A DNA stretch of 64,000 nt from Bog-756 sp963713625 (GCA_963713625.1 CAVQMN010000008.1:372001-436000), one strand, 5' to 3'. Counted from the first letter of the stretch, positions 50,409-60,796 are shown. Program-made: numbers and translations. Notes: generated by a model from the sequence alone, not told the origin.

Positions 50409-51781
50409 GACACCATCTTCATGATTCGATCCACCCCGACGGCGATGTCGGGATCGGGGAAGGCCAGCGCGGGCTGGTCATCCAGCAGCGCGGTGACTTC
50501 GGCATCCGAGACCATGGCCCGCGCCGTGGCGGCCAGGGCCTTCACCACCGGCTTCTCCTGCCAGAGCGGTCGTTCCGACAGCATCCTGAGCGCCGCGGCC
50601 GACTCCCGGCGCTCGCCGACGCACTCGAAGGGCTTCCCGTCGGGGCTCATGAGGGCCGCGAATCCGGTGATCTGTTCGGGATCGGCGAACATGTCCCGCC
50701 CGATGATGGCCGCCAGGGCGTCGGGCTCGAGGAACGGGGCCAGCATGAGCCCGACGAACCGGCACTTCGGACAGTGACCGCACCAGCCGTCCCGGGCACC
50801 GGCGTTCTGGCGGAACACCGTGTTGCAGCTGCAGAACGTGGCGTGGTAGGCGGGCATTGACGCGAAGGCCCGGGCGATGGCCAGCTCCGAGTACGGGCGC
50901 AGCGCCGAGCCGTACTCGAGACCGGGGTCGACGGCGCGATGGACCAGATCCCGCAACAGGAGCTCGAACTCGAGGCTCTTCGAGTACTGGTGGTTGACCG
51001 GCACCCCGCGCACCATCACCGTCTCCTCGCTGGCCGATCGTTCCACCGCCATGGCGATGGTGTCGTAGCCGTACAGGAAACTTCCGACCACGGCGATCAG
51101 GGAGATGATGGCGGTGATCGGCACATGTCCGTTCAACGCCCCGGACCGGTTGAGTTCGACCAGTTGCGGTGACAGCTGACGTCGTACCACCAAGAGCTCG
51201 AGGCCGGTCTGGGCCGCCAGTTCGATGACCAGGGGATGCGGGTTGACGGCCAGCAGCCGGGGCTGCAGGTGTTTGAGCGCCTCGATGAGCACCATCGAGT
51301 CCTTTCCGCCGCCGATGGGCACGAGGACCCCTCCGGGTCGCTGGAACGGAGCGGGAGGTGAGAGCGGCGGGGGCGGACCGTCGGACGGCCCGTTGCCGAT
51401 GACCACCGGCCGGGGCACGGGGAGCCCGTTGGTCACGGCGAATTCGCGGAGACCCTGGTCGTAGAGATGCCGGTGGAACTCGAGCTCGGCGGCGTCGAGG
51501 TGCGAGTGTTCGACGGAGACCGACGGTGGTGCGGCCGCCTTGTAGTAGCTGGTTCCGGCGGCGACGTGCAGATGCAGTAAGGCCCGGTCGAGGCCCGGCA
51601 CATCGGGACCGACCGCGCCGGCACCCGTGGCCGGGGTCTCGAAGGTGATGGTTTCGACGAAGTGATGGATCTCGCCGAGGTCGTAGCCCAGGGTGACCGT
51701 GCCGGTCGCCCGGTCGAATGACCGGTCGGTGACCCGAAAGATGCCGACGGACGCCGGGTCGAACCGTTTCGGGTCGTTCAT
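50405..51781 (-). CDS. murL: UDP-MurNAc-L-Ala-L-Glu epimerase-like protein (MurL)
   Basis: The 458-residue protein has the length and features of MurL. A PP-loop ATP motif GGGKDS is at 157-162 and a Cys-rich segment near 310-335 (CSCNTVF...WCGHCPKC) may bind metal. Xanthomonas MurL converts the terminal L-Glu of UDP-MurNAc-L-Ala-L-Glu to D-Glu with ATP, allowing D-Glu entry into peptidoglycan without a glutamate racemase. It overlaps the downstream MurD-like gene (GTGA), exactly the pairing expected. The assignment is from recognition of the family and the neighbour. Confidence 0.82.
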   Translation of the reverse strand: MNDPKRFDPASVGIFRVTDRSFDRATGTVTLGYDLGEIHHFVETITFETPATGAGAVGPDVPGLDRALLHLHVAAGTSYYKAAAPPSVSVEHSHLDAAELEFHRHLYDQGLREFAVTNGLPVPRPVVIGNGPSDGPPPPLSPPAPFQRPGGVLVPIGGGKDSMVLIEALKHLQPRLLAVNPHPLVIELAAQTGLELLVVRRQLSPQLVELNRSGALNGHVPITAIISLIAVVGSFLYGYDTIAMAVERSASEETVMVRGVPVNHQYSKSLEFELLLRDLVHRAVDPGLEYGSALRPYSELAIARAFASMPAYHATFCSCNTVFRQNAGARDGWCGHCPKCRFVGLMLAPFLEPDALAAIIGRDMFADPEQITGFAALMSPDGKPFECVGERRESAAALRMLSERPLWQEKPVVKALAATARAMVSDAEVTALLDDQPALAFPDPDIAVGVDRIMKMVS

Positions 51782-51818
51782 CGCGCCAACAGCGTAGTGG
51801 TCGAGGGACCTCGAGCAG

Positions 51819-52304
51819 CTACGACGGGCGGGAGCCCCCGGCTGCCCGACGGAGGTGCTCGACGATGGCCAGAGCCGATCCGGACGAGTTGATGACCCAG
51901 ACCTCGCCCTTTTGGAGCTTGGGCGTGGGGTGACCGGCTGAGGCGGCCTCGGGAACCAGGGACTCGAACAATTGGGTGGCCACGTCTCCGTGGGTGCACA
52001 GTACGGCGGACTCCCCGGCCATCCTCTGCATCAACCGGACAGCCGCGGTCCCGTTCCCCTCGGCCAACTCATCGACCGACTCGACCGGGATCTCCAGCGA
52101 CTCGGCCAGCGGCCGCACCGTCTCGCAGCACCGGACGTAGGGGCTGCTCAGGATGCGCTGGGGACGGTACTGCGCCAGGAGCGGCACCAGGTCCACAGCC
52201 CGCTGGCGTCCTCTCGCCGACAGCGGGCGCAGGCGGTCGTCACCCTTGTACGCACTTCGTCTTCCCGCGTTGGCGTGGCGCACCACGAGCAGAGCCATGG
52301 GCAT
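51819..52304 (-). CDS. Histidine phosphatase-superfamily protein (SixA-like)
   Basis: The 161-residue protein has VVRHANAG near the start (the phosphorylated His with Arg), SSPYVRCCETVRPLA, and CTHGDVATQLFE with the second His. These mark the histidine phosphatase superfamily, most like SixA phosphohistidine phosphatases. A signal peptide is absent. ATG 52304 or ATG 52298 could start it. It sits between the SnoaL-like gene and MurL on the minus strand. Confidence 0.82.
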   Translation of the reverse strand: MPMALLVVRHANAGRRSAYKGDDRLRPLSARGRQRAVDLVPLLAQYRPQRILSSPYVRCCETVRPLAESLEIPVESVDELAEGNGTAAVRLMQRMAGESAVLCTHGDVATQLFESLVPEAASAGHPTPKLQKGEVWVINSSGSALAIVEHLRRAAGGSRPS

Positions 52305-52379
52305 GATGCTGTCACGCCCCAGGTGGGTCGTGGCTGATGCCCGGCTCCGCGTCACGCCCCAGCGGAGACGAGGGCCAGG

Positions 52380-52901
52380 CTAGGACCTGACGTCGGGAAC
52401 CTCGATACCCGGCGAGGCGGGGAAGGGGAACGCGTCAAGCTGGGGACCATGCCGGGCCAGCGAGTGATACCTCCGCTCGGCGAACCACCAGCGGTTGGAT
52501 TCGAACCGGTACCGGTCGTGATAGATGCCGTAGGCGTTCGTCTGTCGACCCGTCCCGTCCTGGCGGAGCTCGCACATGAACAGACGGCTCACCGCCGTTC
52601 CGGCCATCGGCCCCTCGGGGAACACGATGTGGGCATTGAGCACCACGAACTCGAAGAACTCGAACTGCTCGATGGAGGTACCGATGAACTCGCCCAGCGC
52701 GGTGGGTCCGACCAGCCGCAGTGGATCACCCTTCCGCCGGTCGATGACCACGGGCGCGTCGGGCAGGAACAGGTTGGACAACTCGGGCCACGCCCGCCGG
52801 TTGACGACGTCGGCGTACGCGTACTGCACCCTCCTCACTCCGGAGTCGTGGACGGCCTCGGCCACCAGTGCTTCGTCGATCACCCGACGAACGTTACTCA
52901 C
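52380..52901 (-). CDS. SnoaL/NTF2-like protein
   Basis: The 173-residue protein matches the SnoaL-like cone fold in VQYAYADVVNRRAWPELSNLF, RLVGPTALGEFI, LNAHIVFPEGPMAGTAVSR and GIYHDRYRFESNRWWFAERRYHS (key part YHDRYRFESNRWWF). Some members are hydratases or isomerases; most are unassigned. GTG 52901 is the start. It follows the adaptor gene by 12 bp and may be the last gene of the exporter operon or an independent unit. Confidence 0.75.
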   Translation of the reverse strand: MSNVRRVIDEALVAEAVHDSGVRRVQYAYADVVNRRAWPELSNLFLPDAPVVIDRRKGDPLRLVGPTALGEFIGTSIEQFEFFEFVVLNAHIVFPEGPMAGTAVSRLFMCELRQDGTGRQTNAYGIYHDRYRFESNRWWFAERRYHSLARHGPQLDAFPFPASPGIEVPDVRS

Positions 52902-52913
52902 CCGCCGGGCGCG

Positions 52914-54863
52914 TCATCCTCCGAACCGGCCGCCGCCGCCGAACCCTCCACCGCCGAACCCTCCACCCCCGGCCAGCCCGCCTGCGCCCAGACCGCCGCC
53001 GAACCCGGTCCGGGTGGTGCTGGTCGACGTCGACGGAAGTGGTTCGGCCAGGTCGGCCAGTGAGACCTTCTCCCCCACGGTGACCCCCGACTTCACCTGG
53101 GTGAGGATGTCGCCCACCGTGCCCAGGGTGACTGGCGTCGCTTTGGCCGTCCCGTTGTCCACCACCGTCACCAGATGGATCGACCCCACCGTCCGGACCG
53201 CAGAGGAGGGCACGGTCGTCACGTTGACCGACTTCTTCACCACGATGGCCACATCGGCTTCGGAACCCGACAGCTGACCCAGCGCCGAGGAGTCGAGGGC
53301 GATGGTCACCGGGTAGCTCGTGGTCGACGAGGTGGCGCTGGCCAACACGCCGATTGCCGTTACCCGACCGACCAATTGGGTGTTGGTGGCGTCGGGCGTG
53401 ACGAGGGCTTGCTGTCCGACCGCGACCTCGCCGATGTCGGCCACGGGAACATCGGTCGACACGTCATAGGCCGATCCGGAGCCGATCACGACGATCTGGG
53501 CCGACGTGGAGCTCGATCCGGCCGTGACCGAGTCCCCGGCGGCGAGGGAGACAGACGCCACGGTTCCGGAGATGGTGCTCGTCAGATTGGCACCACCCAC
53601 CGCCAGCTGGGCATCTGAGAGATCGGCTTGCGCGGTGTCGATGGATGCCTGATCGACCGCCAGCTGTTGTGGTGTCGCCTGTTTGGCCTGGGATCCGGAT
53701 CCAGAACCGTCCGTCCCGGAGCTGCCCGCCCCCGAGCCACCCGCCCCGGTCGAGGTCACATCCGCAGTCAGGGTGGCGGTCGCGCTCGGCGCAGCCGACG
53801 CCGGGTCGGGCGTGGTCGTCGTCGCCGCACTGGAATCGGCGGGTGATGCGGCGCCACCGCGGGGCCCCGAACCGCCGCCACCGGGTCCTGAACCGCCGCC
53901 ACCGCCACCGCCCGCGCCGGAAGTTCCGCCGGTGCCGGATGTTGATCCGAGAGCCGAGTTCAGCGCCGCTTCGTCCTGGTTCAGCTTCCGGATGGCCGCG
54001 GTCACCGCCGCTTGTGCCGCGCTGGCCTGGGAGAGCGCCTGACTGCACGTCGGTGACCCGGTCCCCCCCGGCGGCGTGACCGGTGGGGTCCGCGCCGCTC
54101 CCGGATCCGCGGTTACCGACTGGGTGCCGTTGGCCTCGCACACGGCCGACGCCTGGCGAAGGCTGGCCGACGCCTGGGTCGTATCGGCGTCCAACTGCCG
54201 CTGGTCGGCGACCACAGCGTGCTGCAGACCGGCGATCTTCTGCGCGTTCTGGGCCGACCGTCCCGTACCGCTCGATGGAGACGTGGTCGAGGTCGAACCA
54301 CCGGGCTGGCCTCCGGCCCCGGACGGTGCTGCTCCCGAACTCCTCGACGAAGGGGTCGGGGTCGATGACGAGGCCGCAGTGGACGTCGAGGCCGTTTCGC
54401 TGGCTTCGGCGTTGGCCAACGTGGCCGTGGCCGAGGCCAGCATGGCCTGGGCGGTGATCACATCGGCGTCGAGGTCGGCGAGGTTCAGCGAGGCCAGTGT
54501 CTGGCCCGCCGTCACCGTCTGGCCCACCGATACGTCGACCGAGCTGACCGTGCCCGAGACATTGAAATTCAGATTGGCCTGGTTCACCGGCGTGATCGTC
54601 GCCACCGAGTCGAGGGTGGCCACCACCGTCCCCGTCCCGACCGAGGCAGTCCGGAACGTCGGCGCCGAGCCCCCGGTCAGCTCCCAGGCCACGACGGCGG
54701 CCACCAACAAGAGGACGACCACGCCGATCCGAAAGGGCGAGACCCATCCGGTTCCGGTCGGCTTCCGCTGTCGCGCCGGGTCGGCGGCTGGCCCGGGCAG
54801 GCCCGGTCCGGGAGCCGGTGCAGGATCGCCGTCCTGGGTGACGGGCGCTCCCTGGTCAAGCAC
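52914..54863 (-). CDS. Membrane-fusion (HlyD/MacA-like) adaptor with Ser/Gly-rich insertion and FGG tail
   Basis: This is a 649-residue adaptor. It has a Pro-rich cytoplasmic start, one membrane segment (about 46-62), a lipoyl-like half (VSGTVSSVDVSVGQTVTAGQTL), a coiled-coil hairpin region and the second lipoyl half (ISGTVASVSLAAGDSVTAG). The beta-barrel and membrane-proximal part follow. The hairpin is interrupted by low-complexity Ser/Gly/Thr tracts, and the C-terminus ends in (FGGGG)n. The start is uncertain: GTG 54863 is chosen to limit overlap with the lipoprotein stop. It is the second adaptor of the exporter operon. Confidence 0.8.
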   Translation of the reverse strand: MLDQGAPVTQDGDPAPAPGPGLPGPAADPARQRKPTGTGWVSPFRIGVVVLLLVAAVVAWELTGGSAPTFRTASVGTGTVVATLDSVATITPVNQANLNFNVSGTVSSVDVSVGQTVTAGQTLASLNLADLDADVITAQAMLASATATLANAEASETASTSTAASSSTPTPSSRSSGAAPSGAGGQPGGSTSTTSPSSGTGRSAQNAQKIAGLQHAVVADQRQLDADTTQASASLRQASAVCEANGTQSVTADPGAARTPPVTPPGGTGSPTCSQALSQASAAQAAVTAAIRKLNQDEAALNSALGSTSGTGGTSGAGGGGGGGSGPGGGGSGPRGGAASPADSSAATTTTPDPASAAPSATATLTADVTSTGAGGSGAGSSGTDGSGSGSQAKQATPQQLAVDQASIDTAQADLSDAQLAVGGANLTSTISGTVASVSLAAGDSVTAGSSSTSAQIVVIGSGSAYDVSTDVPVADIGEVAVGQQALVTPDATNTQLVGRVTAIGVLASATSSTTSYPVTIALDSSALGQLSGSEADVAIVVKKSVNVTTVPSSAVRTVGSIHLVTVVDNGTAKATPVTLGTVGDILTQVKSGVTVGEKVSLADLAEPLPSTSTSTTRTGFGGGLGAGGLAGGGGFGGGGFGGGGRFGG

Positions 54864-55839
54864 CGGCCGCGCCACCCGCTCCCCCGCCACCGCCCCGGAA
54901 GCCCGCGAAGCCGGTGGTGCACCCACTGGCTCCGGGTGTGGAGATCACGATGGATCTGGCCGTGACCGCGCCGGTCGTGCTGGCCGAACCGATGGCGTTG
55001 GCACACTTGCCCACGGCCAGATCCGCGGCGGTGGCCGCGGTGCGCTCGGTGAAGGTGGTCGAAGAGGTGAGGGTGATCACCACGCTCGAGGTCTTCTTCG
55101 TCTGGGGATCGGTCTCGTTGACCGTGACCTGCGTACCGCTGACGGCGGTGACCGCTCCCGAGGCTCCTCCGAACCCGCCGGCCCGACCACGGAAGTTGCC
55201 TCCACCGGGTCGGGTGCCACGGCCCTCACTGCCGAAGCCACCGCCCGGAGCCGTCCCGCCACCGGGAGCCGACCCGCCCGTCCCGGTCCGGCCGCCCCGA
55301 CCGAAACCACCGGCGCCGCCGCCGAAGCCCCCGGTGCAGGTGCCCGACGTAGGCTGGCTGATGGTGACCGTTGTCGCGGTCACCGGCTCCCCGAACGTCC
55401 TCGTGCCCGACGATGTCGTCGTGGGCTTCCCGAAAGCCGAGATACAGGACCCGACGGTGACACTGGATGCCGTGGCCGGCACCGTCTGGTCGAAGGTGGT
55501 GGTCGGCGTGTAGGTGACCGTGGTCTGCCCGGTGGCCGCGTTCTGCACCTCCAGCGACGTCCCGCTGATGGCGGCGATGGAGCCCGAGGCACCCGGGAGG
55601 TTCGGCGTTCTGGCGCCGGCCCCTGTCCCGGATCCGGGCGCTCCCCCGCCATTCCCGTTCGATGACGGTGCCGTGGTGGTGGTCGATGCCGATGATGACG
55701 ATCCGCACGCGGCGAGGGTGACGGCGGCAACCCCGAGAGCGGCCAGCGCCAGGGTCCGGCGCACAGTGGAACGGGGTGTGTTCCGGCGACGTTCAACTCC
55801 GAGGCCCTGGCGAGTTGCATGCTTCGCTGCGATGGTCAT
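54856..55839 (-). CDS. Lipoprotein with two DUF5666-like domains and a Gly-rich linker
   Basis: The 327-residue protein has a basic N-terminus, a hydrophobic stretch and the lipobox LAAC with Cys45, so it should be anchored outside the membrane. Two DUF5666-like units follow, one around 85-170 (GSIAAISGTSLEVQ) and one around 235-310 (GAVTAVSGTQVTVN), each ending in a VGxC...A pattern. A Gly/Phe/Arg-rich linker (GGFGGGAGGFGRGG) joins them. AAGGAAG precedes ATG 55839. It lies between the permease and the second adaptor, hinting at an accessory role in export. Confidence 0.8.
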   Translation of the reverse strand: MTIAAKHATRQGLGVERRRNTPRSTVRRTLALAALGVAAVTLAACGSSSSASTTTTAPSSNGNGGGAPGSGTGAGARTPNLPGASGSIAAISGTSLEVQNAATGQTTVTYTPTTTFDQTVPATASSVTVGSCISAFGKPTTTSSGTRTFGEPVTATTVTISQPTSGTCTGGFGGGAGGFGRGGRTGTGGSAPGGGTAPGGGFGSEGRGTRPGGGNFRGRAGGFGGASGAVTAVSGTQVTVNETDPQTKKTSSVVITLTSSTTFTERTAATAADLAVGKCANAIGSASTTGAVTARSIVISTPGASGCTTGFAGFRGGGGGAGGAAGA

Positions 55840-56027
55840 TGATCTTCCTTGTGTTCGCTGATGTCGTGCTGTCTCTGGCGGTGCTGCTGTCTCTGGCGGT
55901 GCTGCTGTCTCTGGCGGTGCTGCTGTCTCTGGCGGTGCTGCTGTCTCTGGCGGTGCTGCGGTGTTGCCGCCGCGCCGGATGTGTTGCCGGCGTGTCTGTA
56001 GTCGTGATGGTTCACCGGAGTGCTCAT
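55836..56027 (-). CDS. Candidate small CDS encoding an HRQRQQ-repeat peptide
   Basis: A 63-residue frame runs from ATG 56027, 10 bp after the permease stop, to a stop overlapping the lipoprotein start (ATGA). It encodes about five copies of the six-residue unit HRQRQQ in a very basic, Gln-rich chain. The 18-bp repeat keeps the frame and both junctions look like coupled genes, so it could be a real peptide or a leader whose translation couples permease and lipoprotein. The ribosome site is weak and composition is unusual, so it may be non-coding. Confidence 0.4.
   Translation of the reverse strand: MSTPVNHHDYRHAGNTSGAAATPQHRQRQQHRQRQQHRQRQQHRQRQQHRQRQHDISEHKEDQ
55866..55952. repeat. 18-bp tandem repeat array
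   Basis: A 15-bp partial copy (55866-55880) is followed by four perfect copies of GTGCTGCTGTCTCTGGCG at 55881-55898, 55899-55916, 55917-55934 and 55935-55952. The array lies between the permease and lipoprotein genes. It could arise by slippage, and copy number may vary between strains. Confidence 0.9.
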
Positions 56028-56037
56028 TCGGTCGGGC

Positions 56038-57284
56038 TCACTCGCTTCGCAGGGCGTCGATGGGTGGGAGCTTCGCAGCCCGACTGGCCGGGTAGACCCC
56101 GAAGACGACACCGATGCCCACGGCCACCACGATGGCGGCCGCGGTGGCCACCGGTGAGATGGCGATCGGATCGGAGATGAAATGAGGGAGGATCCAGGCA
56201 CCGAGGAGGCCCAGGCCGGCCCCGAGTATCCCCCCGATGAGACCCAGGACGGACGCCTCGACCAGGAACTGGCGGCGGATGGCACGAGGAGTGGCTCCGA
56301 GCGCCTTGCGCAGGCCGATCTCACGAATCCGCTCGGTGACCGAAACGAGCATGATGTTCATCACCCCGATGCCGCCGACCAGCAGTGAGATGCCGGCGAT
56401 CCCTCCGAGGAGGATGGTGAGCGTCTTGTCCACCGAGGTGGCCGTTCCAACCAGCGAAGTCTCGGGCGTGATGGTGTAGTCGGCGTCGGCCGAATCGGTG
56501 ATCTGGTGCAGGCTGGCCAGTTCCGCATTGGCCTCCTGGTAGGCCGCCGACAGCGTGGACGACGAGCTGGCCTGGACCAGGATGTCGCCCACCGAGTTGC
56601 GGCTGGTCCCACCGAACAGCTGGGTGGCAGCGGTGGTCATCGGCACGATGGCCTGATCGTCCTGATCGGCGGTGGTCGACGAGCTCGAAGATCCGGACGA
56701 GCCCACGGTGTTGAGCACCCCGATCACCGACATGGGCACGCCGTTGATGGTGACCGGTTGGCCGATCGGATCGCGTAGACCGAACAGCTCTTCCGCCGTT
56801 GTCGATCCGAGGACGACCACGTCAGCCCGGGAGGTCACGTCGTGACCGGCGATGAACCGTCCTTCGGTCATGGAACGGTCCCGGACCGTCAGCCACGACG
56901 GATCGGTGCCGACCACGGTCGTGGTCCAGTTGGTCGTGCCGGCCACCAGCGTCTCCGACTCCGACGTGGTGGGCGCGACCGCACCGATATCGGGAGCGAC
57001 CGTCTTCGAAGCCAGGGCGGCGGCATCGGCCGTGGTCAACGTGGAGGCCGAGCCGAACCCACCACGGATGCCGGAACTCGATGTCGTGCTCCCGGGCGAG
57101 ATCGTCAGCAGATTGGTACCCAGCGCGGTGATCTGTGAGGTGACCTGTTGTTGGGCGCCCTCACCCAGGCCCACCGTGAGGATCACGGCGGCGATCCCGA
57201 TCATGATGCCGAGCACGGTGAGGCCGGAGCGCAGTCGATGGGTGACCACTCCCTCGAGCCCGGTCCGGATGGTCTCCAGGATGG

Positions 57285-57288
<4 letters not shown>
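56038..57288 (-). CDS. ABC transporter permease (MacB/FtsX-like)
   Basis: The 416-residue protein has the MacB layout. One N-terminal membrane segment (LTVLGIMIGIAAVILTVGLG, about 23-42) is followed by a long periplasmic MacB core (residues about 45-285) and three C-terminal membrane segments. The last part has RIREIGLRKALGATPRAIRRQF, the FtsX/MacB signature loop. It forms the channel-independent mechanotransmitting half of the exporter. ATG 57288 overlaps the ATPase stop (ATGA). Confidence 0.9.
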
Positions 57289-58081
<793 letters not shown>

Positions 58082-58085
<4 letters not shown>

Positions 58086-59413
58086 CCTCCGAAGCCTCCG
58101 CCCCCGCCCGTCCCTCCGAAGCCTCCGCCGCCGGCCCCGGCTCCACCGAAGCCCCCGCCGCCGGCCCCGGCTCCACCGAATCCCCCACCGGTACCGCCCC
58201 CGAACCCGCTTCCACCGAAGAGACCGCGACCCGTCCGTGTCCCGGTACCCGTCGCGCCATGGAACGACACCGTCGTGACGTAGATCTTGTCCCCCACCGA
58301 GAGACCGCTGGTCACCTGGGTCTCACCGTTCGACGCGGCGCCGATCTGCACGGCCCTGGTCACCCTCTTCCCGGCGGAGTCGACCGTGACCTCGGTGTTG
58401 TTGCCGGCATAGGTGATGGCCGTTGTCGGCACCACCACCACGTCCTGGAGTTCCTCGGTGATGATGGACACGGTCACGCTGGACCCGCCGTACACACCGG
58501 ACGGGCTACCGGTGACGTCGATGACCACCGGGAAGGAGGACACCCCTGAGGTGGTCGTGGCCAGCAATCCGACCGATCCCACCGTCCCGTAGATGGGGGT
58601 GGTGGAGCCGGACACGGTGATGGTGGCCTGATCGCCGACCTTCACCTGGCTGACGTCGCTGCTGTCAACGGAGGCGTTCACGATGTAGGAGCCGGTCGAG
58701 ACCACGGCAACCTGGGCCGAGGAGGACGAGGAGCTCGAGGAGCTGGTCGACGCTGAGGATGCACCGGTGCCGCCCGACCCGGACCCCGACGCGCCGCTGG
58801 CCCCGGAGCTTCCGCTGGAGGCCGAGGCGCCGGTCGATCCCGACGACGAGCTCGAGCCGGAGACCTGCTGGCCGACGGTGAGATTGACCGAGGCCACCGT
58901 ACCGGTGATGGTCGATGTCAGCGTGGCATCCGAGAGCGAGCTCTGGGCGCTGGTGACCTGGGACTCCGACGAGGCGATCGTCGCCTCGTCGGACGCGATC
59001 TGGGCCGAGGAGGCACCGTCGGCCTGGTCGGAGGCCAACTCGGCCTGGTCGTTGGCCAGTTGGGCCTGGGCCTGGGCCAGCGAGGCCGACAATGAGGCGG
59101 CGTCGATGGTGGCCAGAGCCTGTCCGGCGGTGACGGTCTGACCCACGCTGACGTCCACCGCCGTGACCCGACCCGACACGGCGAAGTCGAGGTTGGCCTG
59201 GTTGGCCGGCTCGATGGTCCCGGTGGACGAAGCGGTGTTCGTGATCGTTCCCGTCGCCACCGTCTGGACCGTCGTGGTCGTCGTGATCAACGGCGAGGCG
59301 CTCGAACCGCTGACCCCCAGCCAGGTGCCGACGCCGGCCGCGGCCAACAGCACCACGAGGGCGCCGATGATCGTCCATTTCCTCTTGAACCATCTCTTGC
59401 GCTCAGGTCCCAC
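58082..59413 (-). CDS. Membrane-fusion (HlyD/MacA-like) adaptor with FGG-rich tail
   Basis: The 443-residue adaptor has one membrane anchor (about 15-35), lipoyl halves VSGRVTAVDVSVGQTVTAGQAL and ITGTVASVNLTVGQQVSG (given by their cores), and a coiled-coil hairpin from ASLSASLAQAQAQLANDQ onward. A Ser-rich insertion follows, then the barrel domains. The C-terminal 50 residues are almost only Gly, Phe and Ala (FGGGTGGGFGGAG). GTG 59413 has GAGGAC just upstream. It is the first gene of the exporter operon. Confidence 0.85.
58118..58177. repeat. 30-bp tandem repeat encoding the FGG tail
   Basis: Two near-identical 30-bp units (58118-58147, 58148-58177) encode the adaptor's Gly-rich end GGAGAGGGGF. 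They are in frame and account for much of the tail. Confidence 0.8.
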
Positions 59414-59689
59414 GTGTCCTCACTTGCCGGTGGCCGACCGGATCGGCTCCGTGCCCTCCGCCATGACGGCAACGTCGACGGCACCGGACGGCGATGCCAT
59501 CCAATCGACCGAACCTATGCGCCAGGAAACAGTCACCTGTGAACTTCCTGTGGACGGTCCCCTGGGTAAATTCCCTGTTCAGAAGGGTATGGGCCGGCGT
59601 GGGACCGGTTCTCATAGTGTCGGGTAGCGGTCCATCCGGCCTCGGAATCACAAGCGGTCAGGTGGCGTCGACGAAAGGTGGAGGGTGCC
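59414..59689. promoter_or_regulatory. 276-bp divergent region of exporter operon and aldo/keto reductase
   Basis: For the minus-strand operon, TTCACA (59543-59538) and CATAGG (59519-59514) are 18 bp apart and make a fair promoter candidate with a leader of about 100 nt. On the plus strand TAGTGT (59615-59620) resembles a -10 for the reductase, without a clear -35. GTGGAGGG before 59690 is the reductase ribosome site. Confidence 0.4.
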
Positions 59690-60670
59690 ATGGAGTATGT
59701 GAATCTCGGGAACACCGGGCTGAGGGTGTCGCGGATCTGCCTCGGGATGATGAGTTTCGGAAACGACAGCGAACGCCCCTGGGTGCTGGATGAAGCCGGA
59801 GCCGAGCCCATCGTGCGGGCCGCGGTGGAGGGAGGGGTCACCTTCTTCGACACGGCCGACACCTACTCCGGGGGAGCGAGTGAAGTGGCCACCGGCCGGC
59901 TCCTGCCCAAGTACCTCGGCCGCGATGAGGTGGTGGTGGCGACCAAGGTCTTCATGCCCATGACGCCGGGTGAGAACGGGGGCGGACTGTCACGCAAGCA
60001 CATCCTCTCTGCCATCGACGCCTCCCTGGCCAGGCTGGACATGGAGTACGTCGACCTCTACCAGATACACCGATGGGACCCTCGGACGCCGATAGAGGAG
60101 ACGATGGAAGCACTGCACGACGTGGTGCGTGCCGGCAAGGCCCGCTACATCGGCGCCAGCAGCATGTTCTCCTGGCAGTTCGCCAAAGCCCAACATGTGG
60201 CCGATCTGCATCACTGGACCCGGTTCGTGTCCATGCAGCCCCACTACAACCTCATCTACCGCGAGGAGGAGAGGGAGATGCTCCCGCTCTGCCAGGACCA
60301 GGGCATCGGCGTCATCCCCTGGAGCCCACTGGCGCGCGGCGTGCTGGCCGGGAACCGGACGCGGGGCGGTGAGCACAGGACCACCCGCTCGGACACGGAC
60401 GCCTTCACCGACTATCTCTACAGCCAACCCACGGATTTTGACGTCGTCGAGCGTGTCGCCGAAGTGGCGGATGAGCGAAAGGTGTCGTCGGCTCAGATTG
60501 CCCTGGCTTGGGTGCTCCAGCGGCCGGGGGTCACCGCCCCCATCGTCGGAGCCACCAAACCGGGGCACCTGTCCGATGCGCTGGCTGCGGAACAGTTGCG
60601 GCTCACCGACGAGGAGATGGCCCGGCTGGAGGAGCCCTACGTCCCCCACCCGGTGCTCGGCCACTTCTGA
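59690..60670 (+). CDS. Aldo/keto reductase
   Basis: The 326-residue protein is an (alpha/beta)8 NADPH reductase. The catalytic tetrad is Asp54, Tyr59 (FDTADTYSGG), Lys86 (VATKVF) and His127 (LYQIHRWD). Late motifs are IPWSPLARGVLAG and IALAWVLQRPGV. Its general role is reduction of aldehydes or ketones. ATG 59690 has GGAGGG ten bases upstream. The rest of the small group downstream (DsbA-like) does not identify a pathway. Confidence 0.9.
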   Translation: MEYVNLGNTGLRVSRICLGMMSFGNDSERPWVLDEAGAEPIVRAAVEGGVTFFDTADTYSGGASEVATGRLLPKYLGRDEVVVATKVFMPMTPGENGGGLSRKHILSAIDASLARLDMEYVDLYQIHRWDPRTPIEETMEALHDVVRAGKARYIGASSMFSWQFAKAQHVADLHHWTRFVSMQPHYNLIYREEEREMLPLCQDQGIGVIPWSPLARGVLAGNRTRGGEHRTTRSDTDAFTDYLYSQPTDFDVVERVAEVADERKVSSAQIALAWVLQRPGVTAPIVGATKPGHLSDALAAEQLRLTDEEMARLEEPYVPHPVLGHF

Positions 60671-60706
60671 ACCGACAGAGGCAGCGAGTGTACGGTGCTG
60701 GAGGAG

Positions 60707-60760
60707 GGCCGGAGCATCCGGTCGATGGGCCGGAGCATCGGGTCGATGGGCCGGCGCAGC
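60707..60760. repeat. 21-bp imperfect tandem repeat
   Basis: Two 21-bp units (60707-60727, 60728-60748, one mismatch) and a partial third lie between the reductase stop and the DsbA-like start. They do not fall within a confident gene, although they keep a reading frame that continues into the next gene. Confidence 0.75.
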
Positions 60761-60796
60761 GGACCGGGACGCAGCACCGAGAGGAGACGTGTGGGC

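Noticed and set aside
55866..55952. CRISPR array
   Set aside because: The copies are directly adjacent with no spacers and the unit is only 18 bp.
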